A stretch of 64,000 nt of DNA. Source: Prostheceraeus crozeri (Eukaryota > Platyhelminthes > Polycladida > Euryleptidae). The first letter of the stretch is position 1. Each line of letters opens with the position of its first letter. The notes beneath the pieces are model-generated. The model made no database searches, was not told where the DNA came from, and saw nothing but the letters and a program-made list of their open reading frames with translations. The stretch is from the NCBI GenBank assembly GCA_907163375.1, contig CAJQUW010002208.1, forward strand, positions 62,001-126,000, written 5' to 3'. The position numbers and the translations under genes were made by a program. This document shows positions 46,832 through 56,895 of the stretch, in pieces.

Positions 46832-47913
46832 CAGACTTGTAACTGAACCTGCCGAGGTGTTCAGTTTGATTTAGGCTTGTATAAACCCGGCCGAGGATGG
46901 AAAAAAACCCGCACGCACATTTAGATCCATTTGGCCCTATTTTGGCACATTATACCGCATTATATCTGTTGCGCATTGTACGAAAACGTCACAGTTCTGA
47001 ATTCGCCGCATCCGAAAACGTCACATGCAAATTAGTCGCATCCTAATTGATCGCGTTTCCATATTCGTCTCAATTAGATTCCGATTTGGTCAGTTTGATT
47101 GATCAATAAGTTGATAGTTCATAGGTAGGTCAGAACGAAGACTATGGGTCTATGGTGCTCATGCCAAGGCATGACATGGATATGGATCATTAGGAATTGA
47201 AATTTCAAAGTTCATATCACATCATGCCTAGATCAAGTCCAAGCATATCTATGGGGACCAGGCATGCTTCCTTATTTCAATGACTGCTATAATGAATGTG
47301 ATCATGCACAATTTAAAATTGAATCCGTCTAACGGATTCCATCACTTGACATATTAAGACCTTGATGTAAAGAAGCATACAATATAGAATATTTTGGATG
47401 CGATGAATTCGGAACTGCGACGTTTTAGTATTATCCATCTGCCGTACCCATTAATGACTGATTTTTCTCAATATCTAATTCTAGATTCTGTGAACTTGAT
47501 TAATTTGAATTACGCTTTTGTCTTAGGCAAATGCTGACATGCAATAGTAGATAACCAAACGATCGGTGCAAGCAACTTTGAAATAAAATTGATTTGACAT
47601 ATTTCAAACTATGAGATATCCGGCAGATAGAACATAACGCACTCAGTCATTATTGTTGATACATCTTTTCTAATTTTAGTAAACGATGATAACAATTTTG
47701 GTGAATTCTAACTTTCATCGTGTACCGCTATACGAATTCCATGATTTACGCTTAAACATGTTGCGAACATGACTAATTTTGGGGACGATGATTTGACAAT
47801 CTTCAAACGTAAGTAGAAATATACTTTTAGGCCCGATACGGTCCAGGCCAGTTCCTATTGATAAAAATCAGCTCCAACCGACCTGTGGGCTACCCGACCA
47901 ACTTACAAGTCTG
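46832..47913. mobile_element. Candidate hAT-like element (1.08 kb)
   Basis: CAGACTTGTAACT at the left and CAGACTTGTAAGT read inward from the right end agree at 12 of 13 positions. Both ends have GGTCGG / CCGGCCG-type subterminal words. The expected 8-bp flanks (ATTATAAC and TTCAACTA) do not match, so the insertion is old, rearranged or misjudged. No transposase is encoded. Confidence 0.4.
46981..47427. repeat. Internal inverted repeat (arms about 35 bp)
   Basis: AAAACGTCACAGTTCTGAATTC at 46983 onward is matched in inverted orientation by GAATTCGGAACTGCGACGTTTT ending near 47425, with GCATCC words continuing the match. Arms lie about 380 bases apart, inside the candidate hAT-like element, and may mark a smaller nested insertion. 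Confidence 0.7.
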
Positions 47914-48419
47914 TTCAACTAATTAAAGATGGAAAGTGAATAATCGAGAGGGGAACAGAGAGATAGATCAAAAAGGTCATTGAGCAGAAGCCCAACAATG
48001 TGGTAGACCTACACCAAGGTTGGGTTTTGGGTAATCCTGGGTTGGTATTCAAAGTATTGGGTAATGAACCCAAGATCTTAGGTAGTGCAATGAAACCGAT
48101 TTTCTAATTTCATTTTACAAGCTTATACTGAGACTTTCGTGTCGGAATTTAACCGCAATTCAGTATGATTAATGCAATATTGTGTATAGAAATAGCAATC
48201 AATGATGGAAAATACCCTACGAAGCCGTTATGTGAGCAGCAGGGATGCGGAGTGGGAGTCCTATCAAATGATAGGACTCCGGCTTACAACTAGACCCGAA
48301 ATATAATGCAAGCAAATTATTTATCATCGTGCATGGCTGTCACTGTCTTGATGTCAACTTTCTCCGTCAAACAAAAGTGCGGAGACACTGATGGATGCAA
48401 AGCTTGTAATAGTTGAGGG

Positions 48420-51178
48420 CATAGCTGGAAAAATTCCACTGAAATTTTTTAATTCCAATTCCAATTCCAGAGCAGAAATTTCAATTCCAATTCCAGTCGA
48501 AACAGTTCAATTCAATTCCAATTCCAATTCCATAATGAGATTCAATTCCGATAATTTCATGACGCGTATATGTTAATGTATCTAAAGTTTCCTCGCTTCA
48601 AACTAACCTATGTGCCCGTATCCTATCCTCGTTATTCCTGTGTGCCGTTCCTTGCGTCGTTCCTATGTGCGTTCTCATGTTCATAGTTCATATTTCTTGT
48701 GTACATGTACATGTACTTGTATATATGTAGCCGGTCAGCCTACGCCATTTTCGTTTCGTAAACGAGATATTCAATATCTTGTGAAAAAGAGAAAAGAAAA
48801 TTAACGGTCAGCAAAGAATCAAACGCTGAGAGAGAGAGAGCATAGAAATTAACAGTACCATAAAAAGTCCTAGAATGGAAATTGCATGAAAATTAGGGCA
48901 CACGCCGGGGGATCTAAGTTGGGGCAAAACGCAGATTGTGCGAGCTGGTTTCCATGTTTTCTTATTTGTATTTATATTTGTCAAGCCAAATTGTGATCTG
49001 GATTGCTGCCCCTTGTCCAAAGATCATACACAAAAGCAATTGCGAATTTACAAAATATTGCGGCGACAGGATGACAAAGAAAGAAATCCTTTAAAACGTT
49101 CTGTACGTTCATCATTTTGAAATATCGCTCCTATAATCTATCAAGAGTATTATCAGTCACATATGCAACTTGTAATGTCGATTTACAGAACATACATTGC
49201 TCCAGCTTGAAATCAGAGGTCAAGAAATCTCAGAGTATTCATTTTACTTGAAAGGGCTCCCCTGTTCACTATATTTGAACAATTTTCAAAATCTTTACAT
49301 GCTTTCGAATATCAGCTTCCAAAATATCATCACACTATATCACATGTGTCATTTAATAATTAATTGAAAAGTTCCAGCGACTATTCACTTATCTGAGAAA
49401 TTATTGTCGGTGAAGAATCTTTCAATGTGTTTATTCGACAAAAGCGCTAGGTTTCTTAACCGTATGAAGATCATCCTATAATTATAATTTTTTCTATTGA
49501 ATTCTTGAGATATTCTTACAACCAGTGCACCGCCCACATTCAATTATGACTTTGTGGACCAATTTTTAATTCGAATTTTGAAAAATAGTTGTTAATGACT
49601 GCTGCAAATCGACACAATATACCAACCCAGGGAATAGTAGGCTATACCACATGAAACAATGCCAACATCTCACTTAATCTTCACTTTATCACTTTATCTT
49701 CATAAAAATCCTGCATTAATTTGCTGTCAACAACTTCCACAACCAACTTGGCAAATAGTTTGACTATGATGCAATGTTTTAGATCGAATCTGATCTACAA
49801 ACCATAAATTTTTCCATGTGCCATCATTGTACATAGGCAAGATATCAAACTTCCATTCTAGTGTACTATTATCTACTTCTATGAGAGAGAGAGAGAGAGA
49901 GAGAGATGCGAATAAATCTATTAATGAACTGACAGAAGAAAGAAATTTAATGTGCGAGTAACTTGATTGTTGATGAAAGAAAAAACGATGATAAAAATGA
50001 TGTCATGAAAACTGATTAATGGTCCATGTTAAAAAAGGAGATTAAAAATTCCGTGATAAGAATGAAATGTGGTCGGGTAGAAAGCTAACGAGCAGAGATT
50101 AAAGGAAACTCTTTCAATTTTCAAAAGAAAGTGGATTTATCGTCAAGTCTCAAAAATTTGCATAAATTAGAGACGATGAGAAATTGAAACAACAACAACT
50201 ACCAACAACAACACATACGACATCTTCAGTAGCTGTTAGAAGAACTCCGGGCTCTCGCGGTGTAACTTGACTACAGAAGTAGCAACTGCAACTGCCTACC
50301 AGCGAACAACAACACAGTAGAGTATGCGGCAGGCAACACATCAACGAGCGCGATTGAAGATTGACGGTATAAGTGACATTGATATTCATGATATTTATGA
50401 TATTATTTTGGTATAAGTGAGTCCGATCGAATTGAAGTGAATTCAACATCAAGAAGTGAACTGCAAGTTCAAAGTTTTTCTTTTATCGTTGAGTATCGTA
50501 TTTGTATAACTATAGTCTTGAAAATTAATATTGTCAATTGTTGTGATTGAAAGTTAAATATTATTTCATGTCATTGCCATTTTAATTGAATCATTAATTA
50601 TTAGAATAATTTGTTGACACTGTCTATATTGTGATTTGAACTGACAGGCTGCCCTTTAATGCAGGGTTAATTTTCCTCTTTCCAAACCGATTGTTTTTTG
50701 TGTGTACAACAATTAATTTAATCTCCAATTTTTGTGCTTATCCAATCAATAACTAAATTCAACAATTGTTTTATTTTGATTAATTGTCTTACATGATAAA
50801 TAACTAAATAACAGATTGAACAAATATGATTATCTTTTCATTGTTTGCTTAATTGCTGAATTAACATTGTCCGGTGGCTGTAGGCCCATCAAAGTCACAA
50901 TTAGCACCCTTTATTCAACAATAGAATAAAACTAGCTCTGTCGATCTATCTCTCTCTCTTATCTCTGCGTGCAGTTAACACAACGGCCGAATACTGTGAT
51001 TTCAATTTTTGTACAAATAGATTTATCACAGGTCTATCGAAAAAGTGGAATTGAGGTTTATCAAGGTCAATTCCAATTCCAGTAGATTTAAATATCGTCA
51101 ATTCCAATTCCAATTCCGACGAAAAATGGAATTAATTCCGGGTCGGAATTAATTCCAATTCCGACTTTTCCAACTCTG
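48420..51178. mobile_element. Inner hAT-like element with AATTCC subterminal repeats, perfect TSD
   Basis: The left end is CATAGCTGGAAAAAT and the right end read inward CAGAGTTGGAAAAGT. GTTGAGGG flanks both sides exactly (48412-48419 and 51179-51186), a perfect 8-bp duplication. AATTCCAATTCC arrays lie just inside both ends (48450-48550 and 51060-51160). The 2.76-kb interior shows no transposase motif and only short open frames; it may carry other inserted DNA. The exact duplication and position make it younger than the outer element. Confidence 0.85.
49883..49906. repeat. (GA)12 microsatellite
   Basis: Uninterrupted GA dinucleotides within the inner hAT-like element. Confidence 0.9.
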
Positions 51179-51755
51179 GTTGAGGGAATGAACCGTGATA
51201 TTGAGAAAAGGATTGTCTTTTCACTTGGTGATTTAGTAGAGAAGATAAGCCTTCCTAGCCTCGATCACACCTATGCACCAAAGGTCACATCAGAGACAAA
51301 AATTAGATACTAGCTTGTTTGAGAACGTTATCTCCCACACCACCCTCACGTTAATCGTGTATAATGTCTCCTCCAAAACGCATATTAAAATCGAAAGTGC
51401 ACTCATATTTTTTTAAGAAGGGGAGATTTTCCTGCCTGGTAGAGACTGGAGAAAGACCGTGTGAAGCACACATCAAGAAGATGGGAGGAGCCGAGTCGTA
51501 TGCATCCAACTGAAAGCGACCTTTGATAAACTTTCATCGAAAATGATTGATAGTTGATACAGCAATGATCACTAAAAATATGTTCAGGTGAGCCTATAAT
51601 GATCTATGATGCAGGTTATCGGTTTTATACTTGCCACCCGGAGTCGGAGTCCTATCAACCCCCGGAGTTGGAGTCGGAGTCCTATCAAAAGTCGGAGTCC
51701 TATAAACCCCCGGAGTCGGAGTCGGAGTTCTATCAAAATGAACTCCGCATCACTA

Positions 51756-52421
51756 TGTGAGCCTGTGTCTCCTGAAAACCAACCAATTCCATTTACAAGT
51801 CTGAAAGTTGGCTCTACAGCAGCGGTGTGCAATGTTTCATTTGCAAGGAATATTGCCGTGAAAAATGCGGCATCAAATGTGAACGATACTTCTACTGCAA
51901 TGAGCTTGAAGTTTCATACATCAGGTCGTTGAATTAGATTGTCTTTTATTTAGTTGTTGAATAATTCATTTAGACCAAGCAGTGGAACGTGAGGTACATT
52001 TGGTATAGCTTACTAGGTGTGATTACTGAACTACATGAGGTTATAGTATACTGAGTGCGACTACTGAACATTTGTCAAATGCACATGGATATTTCACTTC
52101 AGCTTATTTGTACATCACTATATAAGTTGAAAATGAGAATGGTAATCATAGTAATAGATATAACAATAAAAAATGATATTTATAAGAATGAAATCAATCA
52201 AATCACACAGAATTACAGAATAACTAAATCAATGTTAAATCTGAAGGGTGTGAATAAATTAAGTTTACAGAAACTTAAATACATTTATCAGAGGTAACTT
52301 GACCAGCATACCTATAGATGTACCTCTGAGATTTTAGAGATGCTCATGTAACGCATGTGAGTTAACCTACCCTAAAAGACTTAAAAGATGCACAGAGTGA
52401 ATTCTCCCAAAAATGCGATTC
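51756..52421. other. Non-coding spacer between outer hAT-like element and LINE
   Basis: No recognisable gene. An open frame at 52055-52297 is Lys/Ile/Asn-rich and looks like random AT-rich sequence. Confidence 0.45.
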
Positions 52422-52471
52422 TCAATTAATAATAATAAAGCGTTTATTCTTTGAAAAATGGAAATCGAAAG

Positions 52472-53782
52472 TTACAAGAAAAAGTCACATGAATACAGTC
52501 TGTAATAGTTGTCAATAAGTTGAAATGAAATTACAGGGAGATAACTTGTCAAACCAAAACACTCCTTTGATAGCCATCGCTTAAAGCGCTCATTAAATAG
52601 CCGGCAAGAGTACAGGAAAAATGCTCTGCTACGACGCACTGTTCGCCTTCTTGGCAGAAGAAAGCGTCCTGAGTTTGCTTGGGTGGGCAAGTGTCGATGC
52701 AATATATGGCCTGGCTTCATTATTTGCTCCAACAATCTGAGACATAAGTTATCTCTTCGGACTGATAGACTAGGCAAGCATTCATTTGAACAATCGCTGC
52801 CACACAGTAGTCTATGAAACCGACGTTGAGCCTTCTCAAATTGATTCGACTCGGTTTTGGACAGTGACACAAACACCGATGCACTGTACTCAAACAACGA
52901 TCTTATCAAAGAAAAATAAGTCAATTTTAAGGCAGAATTACTCAATGATCGACGCAAAATTCTCATAATATAGAACCGACGAGATGCTTTCTTCAGAACG
53001 TAATTGCAATTAGTAGACCAAGTAGCATAACAGTTGAACCAGACACCAAGAATCGATAGTTCTGTCACATGTTCAATATTCGACAGGCAATAATCAGGAA
53101 CGGTAGACCACTTTTTGATTGTAAGAGATTTGCATTTTCGTTCATTCATTTTGAGATCCATTGACTCTGACCACATCAAGAGTCTTTCATGCTCTCTTGC
53201 TATGTGGTCATTGTTTCTATCATTATAGAGAGGAAAGCACAAACTGATGTCATCGGCATAAATAATCAAATGACAATGAGAATAATCGATGTCGATTGTA
53301 GAGGTAGATAGAGCGAAAAGATAAGGACCCAAAATTGAACTTTGTGGAATGCCTGAGGTAATTGCAACTGGCTGACTACAGGTTGTTCCGATCTTCACAA
53401 ACTGAGAGCGATTACTAAGATAATCATAAATCCATTTAATAAACTTGCGTGGAAAGCTACATTGATTGAGTCGATTCAGTATATGTTCAAATTTTAGTCG
53501 ATCGAAGGCCTTTGAAAAGTCGTAAGACACAATGACAGCTCCAACAGTCCTCTGATCATCAAGATAACGGGTTAGGTGGTCATGCAGTGAAAGCAGAGCA
53601 CATGCTGATGAAGAGCCTGGTCTGAATCCAAATTGCTGATTATGGTAGCATTCAAGTATTTTGTCCTTCATGGAATTGAGGACTATAGTCTCCAGGATTT
53701 TGGCTGGTAATGGAAGTATACTGATGGGTCGTAAATTGTCTATCGTTGACGCTGATGTCATAGGTATTGGTGTAATAGCCAC
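52472..53782 (-). pseudogene. LINE ORF2, reverse transcriptase part
   Basis: A single open frame of 436 codons. It starts within the region before the RT fingers (AITPIPM, preceded by SFWKTV in the same line of similarity), followed by RPISILPLPAKILE. FGFRPGSSSA is at about 51-60. Motif A is DFSKAFD with Asp 88 and Asp 94. Motif B is SGIPQSSILGP (143-153) and motif C is YADD (175-178). The C-terminal part has the usual LGVWF, SLIRSLFEYSASV and a basic RRRTVRRSR segment. RT motifs are all present. The frame is separated from the endonuclease part by a frame change at about 53785, next to an internal deletion of some 40 codons, judged by comparison with the usual spacing between the KGKATGPDG block and the P..WK..I.PI block. 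Confidence 0.85.
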
Positions 53783-55126
53783 CGTTTTCCAAAAGCTTTA
53801 CCAGTAGCTTTACCTTTCTTCACTTTCTCAATTAGAGTTTGAACAAGCACTGGAATAACCAAAGGATGCCATTCGCAACTACTGCTTTGATCGTTGGCAC
53901 ACAAGCTTAACTGAAAATTTAAAACTTCCGAGTCCAAAAAGACAGATGACAACCTGGCATTTATCATTTCAACACCCGTCTCTAGGCTATCGTATTGGGA
54001 GAGTATTGCGGTCAGCGGCGTCTTAGCTTTCGTGCCCACATGCTCGTTTACTGATCTCCACATGTCTTCCACTGCAATCCTCTTTGACCATGAGATCTTA
54101 GATTTCCATATCTCTCTTCTCACCTTGAACTTCAGGTGTTCATACAACGGGAAATTTTGACTTCGAAACGCTGCCCATCTCCTGTTTATGAGGTCTTTGA
54201 TTACACTGGTTATCCATGGCTTGTCTCGAGGAGAAAACGATACAAGTGATGATGGAATTGATTCGCTAACAGCACGATTCAGAGTCTCGTGAAACCTCGT
54301 ACACTTTTCCTCAACACATGAATTGTCAGAATAAATGAAGTCCCAGTTTACATTCTCGATAATGTCAGAAAACTTGTCTAAATTAAATTTTCGAAAATCA
54401 TACACTTTCTTAAAAGTCTTGTGAGAGTGGGTGTACTTGCATGTTGGAACCGCCAAAAGGGAAACATGATAAATCTTAGAGCGGTCAAAAGGAGCACATG
54501 CAGTAACGGAAAAATTCGACGACAAATCCTCCGATAACAATATGTAATCCAGTTGAGATGTATTATAAGTTGGCAAGTTGTACAGATTCTTTAAATTAAA
54601 TGAAACGCAAATATCGTTTATATCGAAACGATTCAGGTCTCCACAAATCGCGATTTCATAATCAGGAAAATCACTCAGAAAATTATCGATAAAGCAAATT
54701 AAAAAATCGTTGATCTTATGAAAAGTCTGCACGGCATGGTCAGGTGGAATATAAATTCCGAGGAGAAGCACTTTAGAATTGTTCAGAGAGATACAGTAGC
54801 AACACATTCAATTTCTTCGGGATCATTACACTTGAGACGATTTGCAAAAATTGAATCCCTTATCCAAACAGCAACTCCTCCACCAATTCTACCTTTCCTA
54901 TCATCCCGATGGCAAACATACCATTCAATTTGAACGAAGAAGTCACTATCATTTTCATTTAGCCAAGATTCCGTACATACAAAAACGTCGATTGATTTAG
55001 AATGTAATGTCACACTAACTTCATCCAACTTTTGAACTACAGAACGCACATTTGATGCAAATAGAGTAGGAAGCTGATTTCCAATCCTATTGCACTTTGA
55101 CAGCGATGAATTTGATAAAAACCTTA
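53758..55126 (-). pseudogene. LINE ORF2, endonuclease part (two frames)
   Basis: The first piece (open from beyond 55100 to 54783) has LFASNVRSVVQKLDEVS and CTESWL with the catalytic Glu, then GGGVAVW. The second (54807-53758) continues with LLLGIYIPP, CGDLN (the GDxN catalytic block, residues 56-59), SQLDYILLS (84-92) and a His in YHVSLL where the SDH motif is expected. Together these are the apurinic-type endonuclease of non-LTR elements. A frame change lies at about 54790. The second piece ends after KVKKGKATG, where GPDG and the RT N-terminus should follow but are lost. ORF2 overlaps the end of ORF1 by a few bases in a different frame. Confidence 0.8.
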
Positions 55127-55879
55127 TTGGAAATTTTGACGATCATTTCGAAGGATAACCTTGCCCCGATGTATTACAACGTCTTCGCCTAGCTGCTTCC
55201 GTCGCTTGGCTTCTTCTCGAAGAGAAGACTGTTGCTCAAGTCGCTGAGAATATGTAAGATCGCGGTTTATATAAACACTCTTAAATACGTGATGGTTTCG
55301 TAGGGATTTGGCACGTCTTAATACTTCAGATTTGTACTCAAATGTCTTACATGTGACCACCAATAATCGAGGTCGATTTGCGGATATTTTTCCTACTCTG
55401 CGGTGAGACTGAATTTCATCATTATTTATGCCAACAGATGTCAAAATTTCATGAATGGTTGACTGGTCAGACTTTATTTGTTCCTCAACTGAGCCAGTTT
55501 TGGATTCCAAAATACCAGAAATAACAATATTATTTCTGCACAGGGCTCTCTGCTCAGATTCTTGCAAGATGTCGTTAAAACCGATAACTGTATTTTGCTG
55601 TAAATCCGAAATCTTCTTTTCAAGCATATTACACCGATAGTGAAGTTGAGCATTTTCGTCGGTTACAATTGTGAGCTTTTGTAGAAGAGTATCGAATTTA
55701 GTATCAATTAAAGAAGCAATCTTCTCCATAGTTATGTCTGAACGCTCAACCAGTTCCAAATTCTGATTTTTTGTAGTCACGAAAGCTTTTATAAGTTCCG
55801 CTTTCGTTACACTTGCTTTTCGAGTAGTAAGATCATCTTCTGACATCGATAATATTGAGTCACAGTTAATTGTTGACAT
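55124..55879 (-). CDS. LINE ORF1, coiled-coil RNA-binding protein
   Basis: An intact 251-codon frame beginning MSTINCDSILSMSEDDL. Residues about 50-97 form a coiled coil (MEKIASLIDTKFDTLLQKL, then MLEKKISDLQQ), followed at about 112-200 by an RRM-like region (RNNIVISGI, then HRRVGKISANRPRLLVVT and VYINRDLTYSQR) and a basic C-terminal tail. This is the usual design of LINE ORF1 proteins that bind and chaperone the element RNA. The ATG and surrounding frame are undamaged, and the TAA overlaps the start of ORF2. Confidence 0.8.
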   Translation of the reverse strand: MSTINCDSILSMSEDDLTTRKASVTKAELIKAFVTTKNQNLELVERSDITMEKIASLIDTKFDTLLQKLTIVTDENAQLHYRCNMLEKKISDLQQNTVIGFNDILQESEQRALCRNNIVISGILESKTGSVEEQIKSDQSTIHEILTSVGINNDEIQSHRRVGKISANRPRLLVVTCKTFEYKSEVLRRAKSLRNHHVFKSVYINRDLTYSQRLEQQSSLREEAKRRKQLGEDVVIHRGKVILRNDRQNFQ

Positions 55880-55920
55880 TATCAGTTAAAAGACAAGGTA
55901 GCGGATATCTATTAGTTTAC

Positions 55921-56110
55921 GGATTCGAACCAAGCCAAAAGAAAACTCTCCGTCAAAGCAAATCCCAACCGTAAAGCGCACGACTATTAGGACACGAGTG
56001 ATGGATCGTATATTTTGTATACAAACCAATCAGGATTCGAACCAACAAAACTTCGGTGCATAAACGTCTAGCTTCGCACTTAACCAACACAGCTAGCACC
56101 GAGAGCACCG
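55921..56110 (-). promoter_or_regulatory. Tandem tRNA-like pol III boxes upstream of LINE ORF1
   Basis: On the LINE sense strand two exact B boxes GGTTCGAATCC occur 112-113 bases apart (complement at 56033-56043 and 55921-55931). Each is preceded by an A-box-like word, TAGCTGTGTTGG before the first and GTCCTAATAGTCGTGCGC before the second. They lie between the apparent 5' end and ORF1. They may be an internal pol III-type promoter, a captured pair of tRNA-like sequences, or a SINE inserted upstream. Confidence 0.45.
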
Positions 56111-56639
56111 ATGAACTGAGATGTAGCAATTCGTAGAAATTGGATACGAGCGCGTGACTTGGGACCAGTATGCGACAAGGTCAGAAGATATGCGCATGCG
56201 CAGATTGACACAATCCAAAGGGAAAGATTTGGAAGCCCCTAGCACAAGATGTATATATCCTCTGATGAATTTGAAAGCACCAAACGACGTGTCGAATAAC
56301 GGAGATCACGCACATATAAAAATCCACACAGAAAGGTTGTAAGATATGACAAACCACGAAGAAACACCCAGATGATCAGAATACAGCAGATGATACGACC
56401 AGCACGCACGACGATTCAGTTAGTATTCAGTATGTATTAAAAAATACACAACTAAAAACAAGTCTGTTGATCATCTTTCATTATGGGAAACCAGTTGTAA
56501 AAAGGGATAAAATATGGCAATAATCTCACAATCATGGACTTTGATTTTTCGATCTGGGGTAAACCTACCCAAGATCAACCCCAAGAATTTGGGTAGGCCT
56601 ATCAAACCCAAGATTTTACCCAACCGTGCCTACATACAT
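56111..56639. other. Spacer with GGGT-rich repeat words
   Basis: No gene. The 56550-56628 part is rich in ACCCAAG/CTTGGGT words similar to those at 48015-48090. Confidence 0.5.
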
Positions 56640-56895
56640 AATCAATGTCCGCTGTCTCCGCCTGCGCAGATTGCGAACCAATGTATGAGATCCGTCTCCA
56701 GAATTCTCGGTTTTTCACTGCGACGTTCAGTTCTGTAACGTCCAGGCCTGTCCATTCGTATACATTGTCACGCCATCTTCTTTTTGGTCGTCCTGTGCTT
56801 CTCTTCCAGTTTACCATGCCCTCAAAGCAGATTCGGCTTACTTCAACAGTTGTTTTTTTGGTGTGGCCATAGAGTTTTAGCACTTTGCTTTTCAT
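56640..56895 (-). pseudogene. LINE ORF2 C-terminal fragment
   Basis: On the minus strand: VLKLYGHTKKTTVEVSRICFEG, then GRPKRRWRDNVYEWTGLDVTEL and a final NREFWRRIS. This Trp/Arg-rich block is the typical tail after the reverse transcriptase in several LINE clades (RTE, Jockey-like). Only the last 80 or so codons remain. It is a different element from the CR1-like LINE next to it, whose C-terminus has no such block. Confidence 0.7.

Larger units (their letters stand above)
48240..51755. mobile_element. Outer hAT-like element with GGAGTC subterminal repeats
   Basis: The left end CAGGGATGCGGAGT and the right end read inward TAGTGATGCGGAGT share 12 of 14 bases. TGTGAGC occurs immediately outside both ends (48231-48237 and 51756-51762), giving a 7-8 bp duplication with minor drift. 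GGAGTCGGAGTCCTATCAA-type words cluster near the ends, most at 51640-51740. Removing the inner element leaves about 750 bases with no transposase, i.e. a non-autonomous copy interrupted by a later insertion. Confidence 0.75.
52422..56110 (-). mobile_element. CR1-like LINE, nearly full length, two ORFs
   Basis: Minus-strand order is a 5' region with tRNA-like boxes (55921-56110), ORF1 (55124-55879), the ORF2 endonuclease and reverse transcriptase (52472-55126), then a short 3' tail ending in a TTA/ATT microsatellite (about 52426-52440). ORF layout, apurinic-type endonuclease, RT motifs and the repeat tail fit the CR1/L2/Jockey group. ORF1 is intact. ORF2 has frame disruptions and an internal deletion, so the copy is not autonomous, although most codons are conserved and the insertion cannot be very old. 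Confidence 0.85.
48015..56628. mobile_element. Possible very large hAT-like element enclosing the nest
   Basis: CAAGGTTGGGT at 48015 and CACGGTTGGGT read inward from 56628 are similar, and both ends are rich in GGGTAA / CTTGGGTT words. CCTACA directly follows the right end (56629-56634) and lies one base outside the left end (48008-48013). The interval contains the nested hAT pair and the CR1-like LINE. The repeats are low in complexity, so coincidence is possible. No transposase was recognised. Confidence 0.3.

Noticed and set aside
48440-48560. AATTCC array as a plain microsatellite
   Set aside because: The mirrored array near 51060-51160, the shared termini and the perfect GTTGAGGG duplication show that it is the subterminal part of a transposon.
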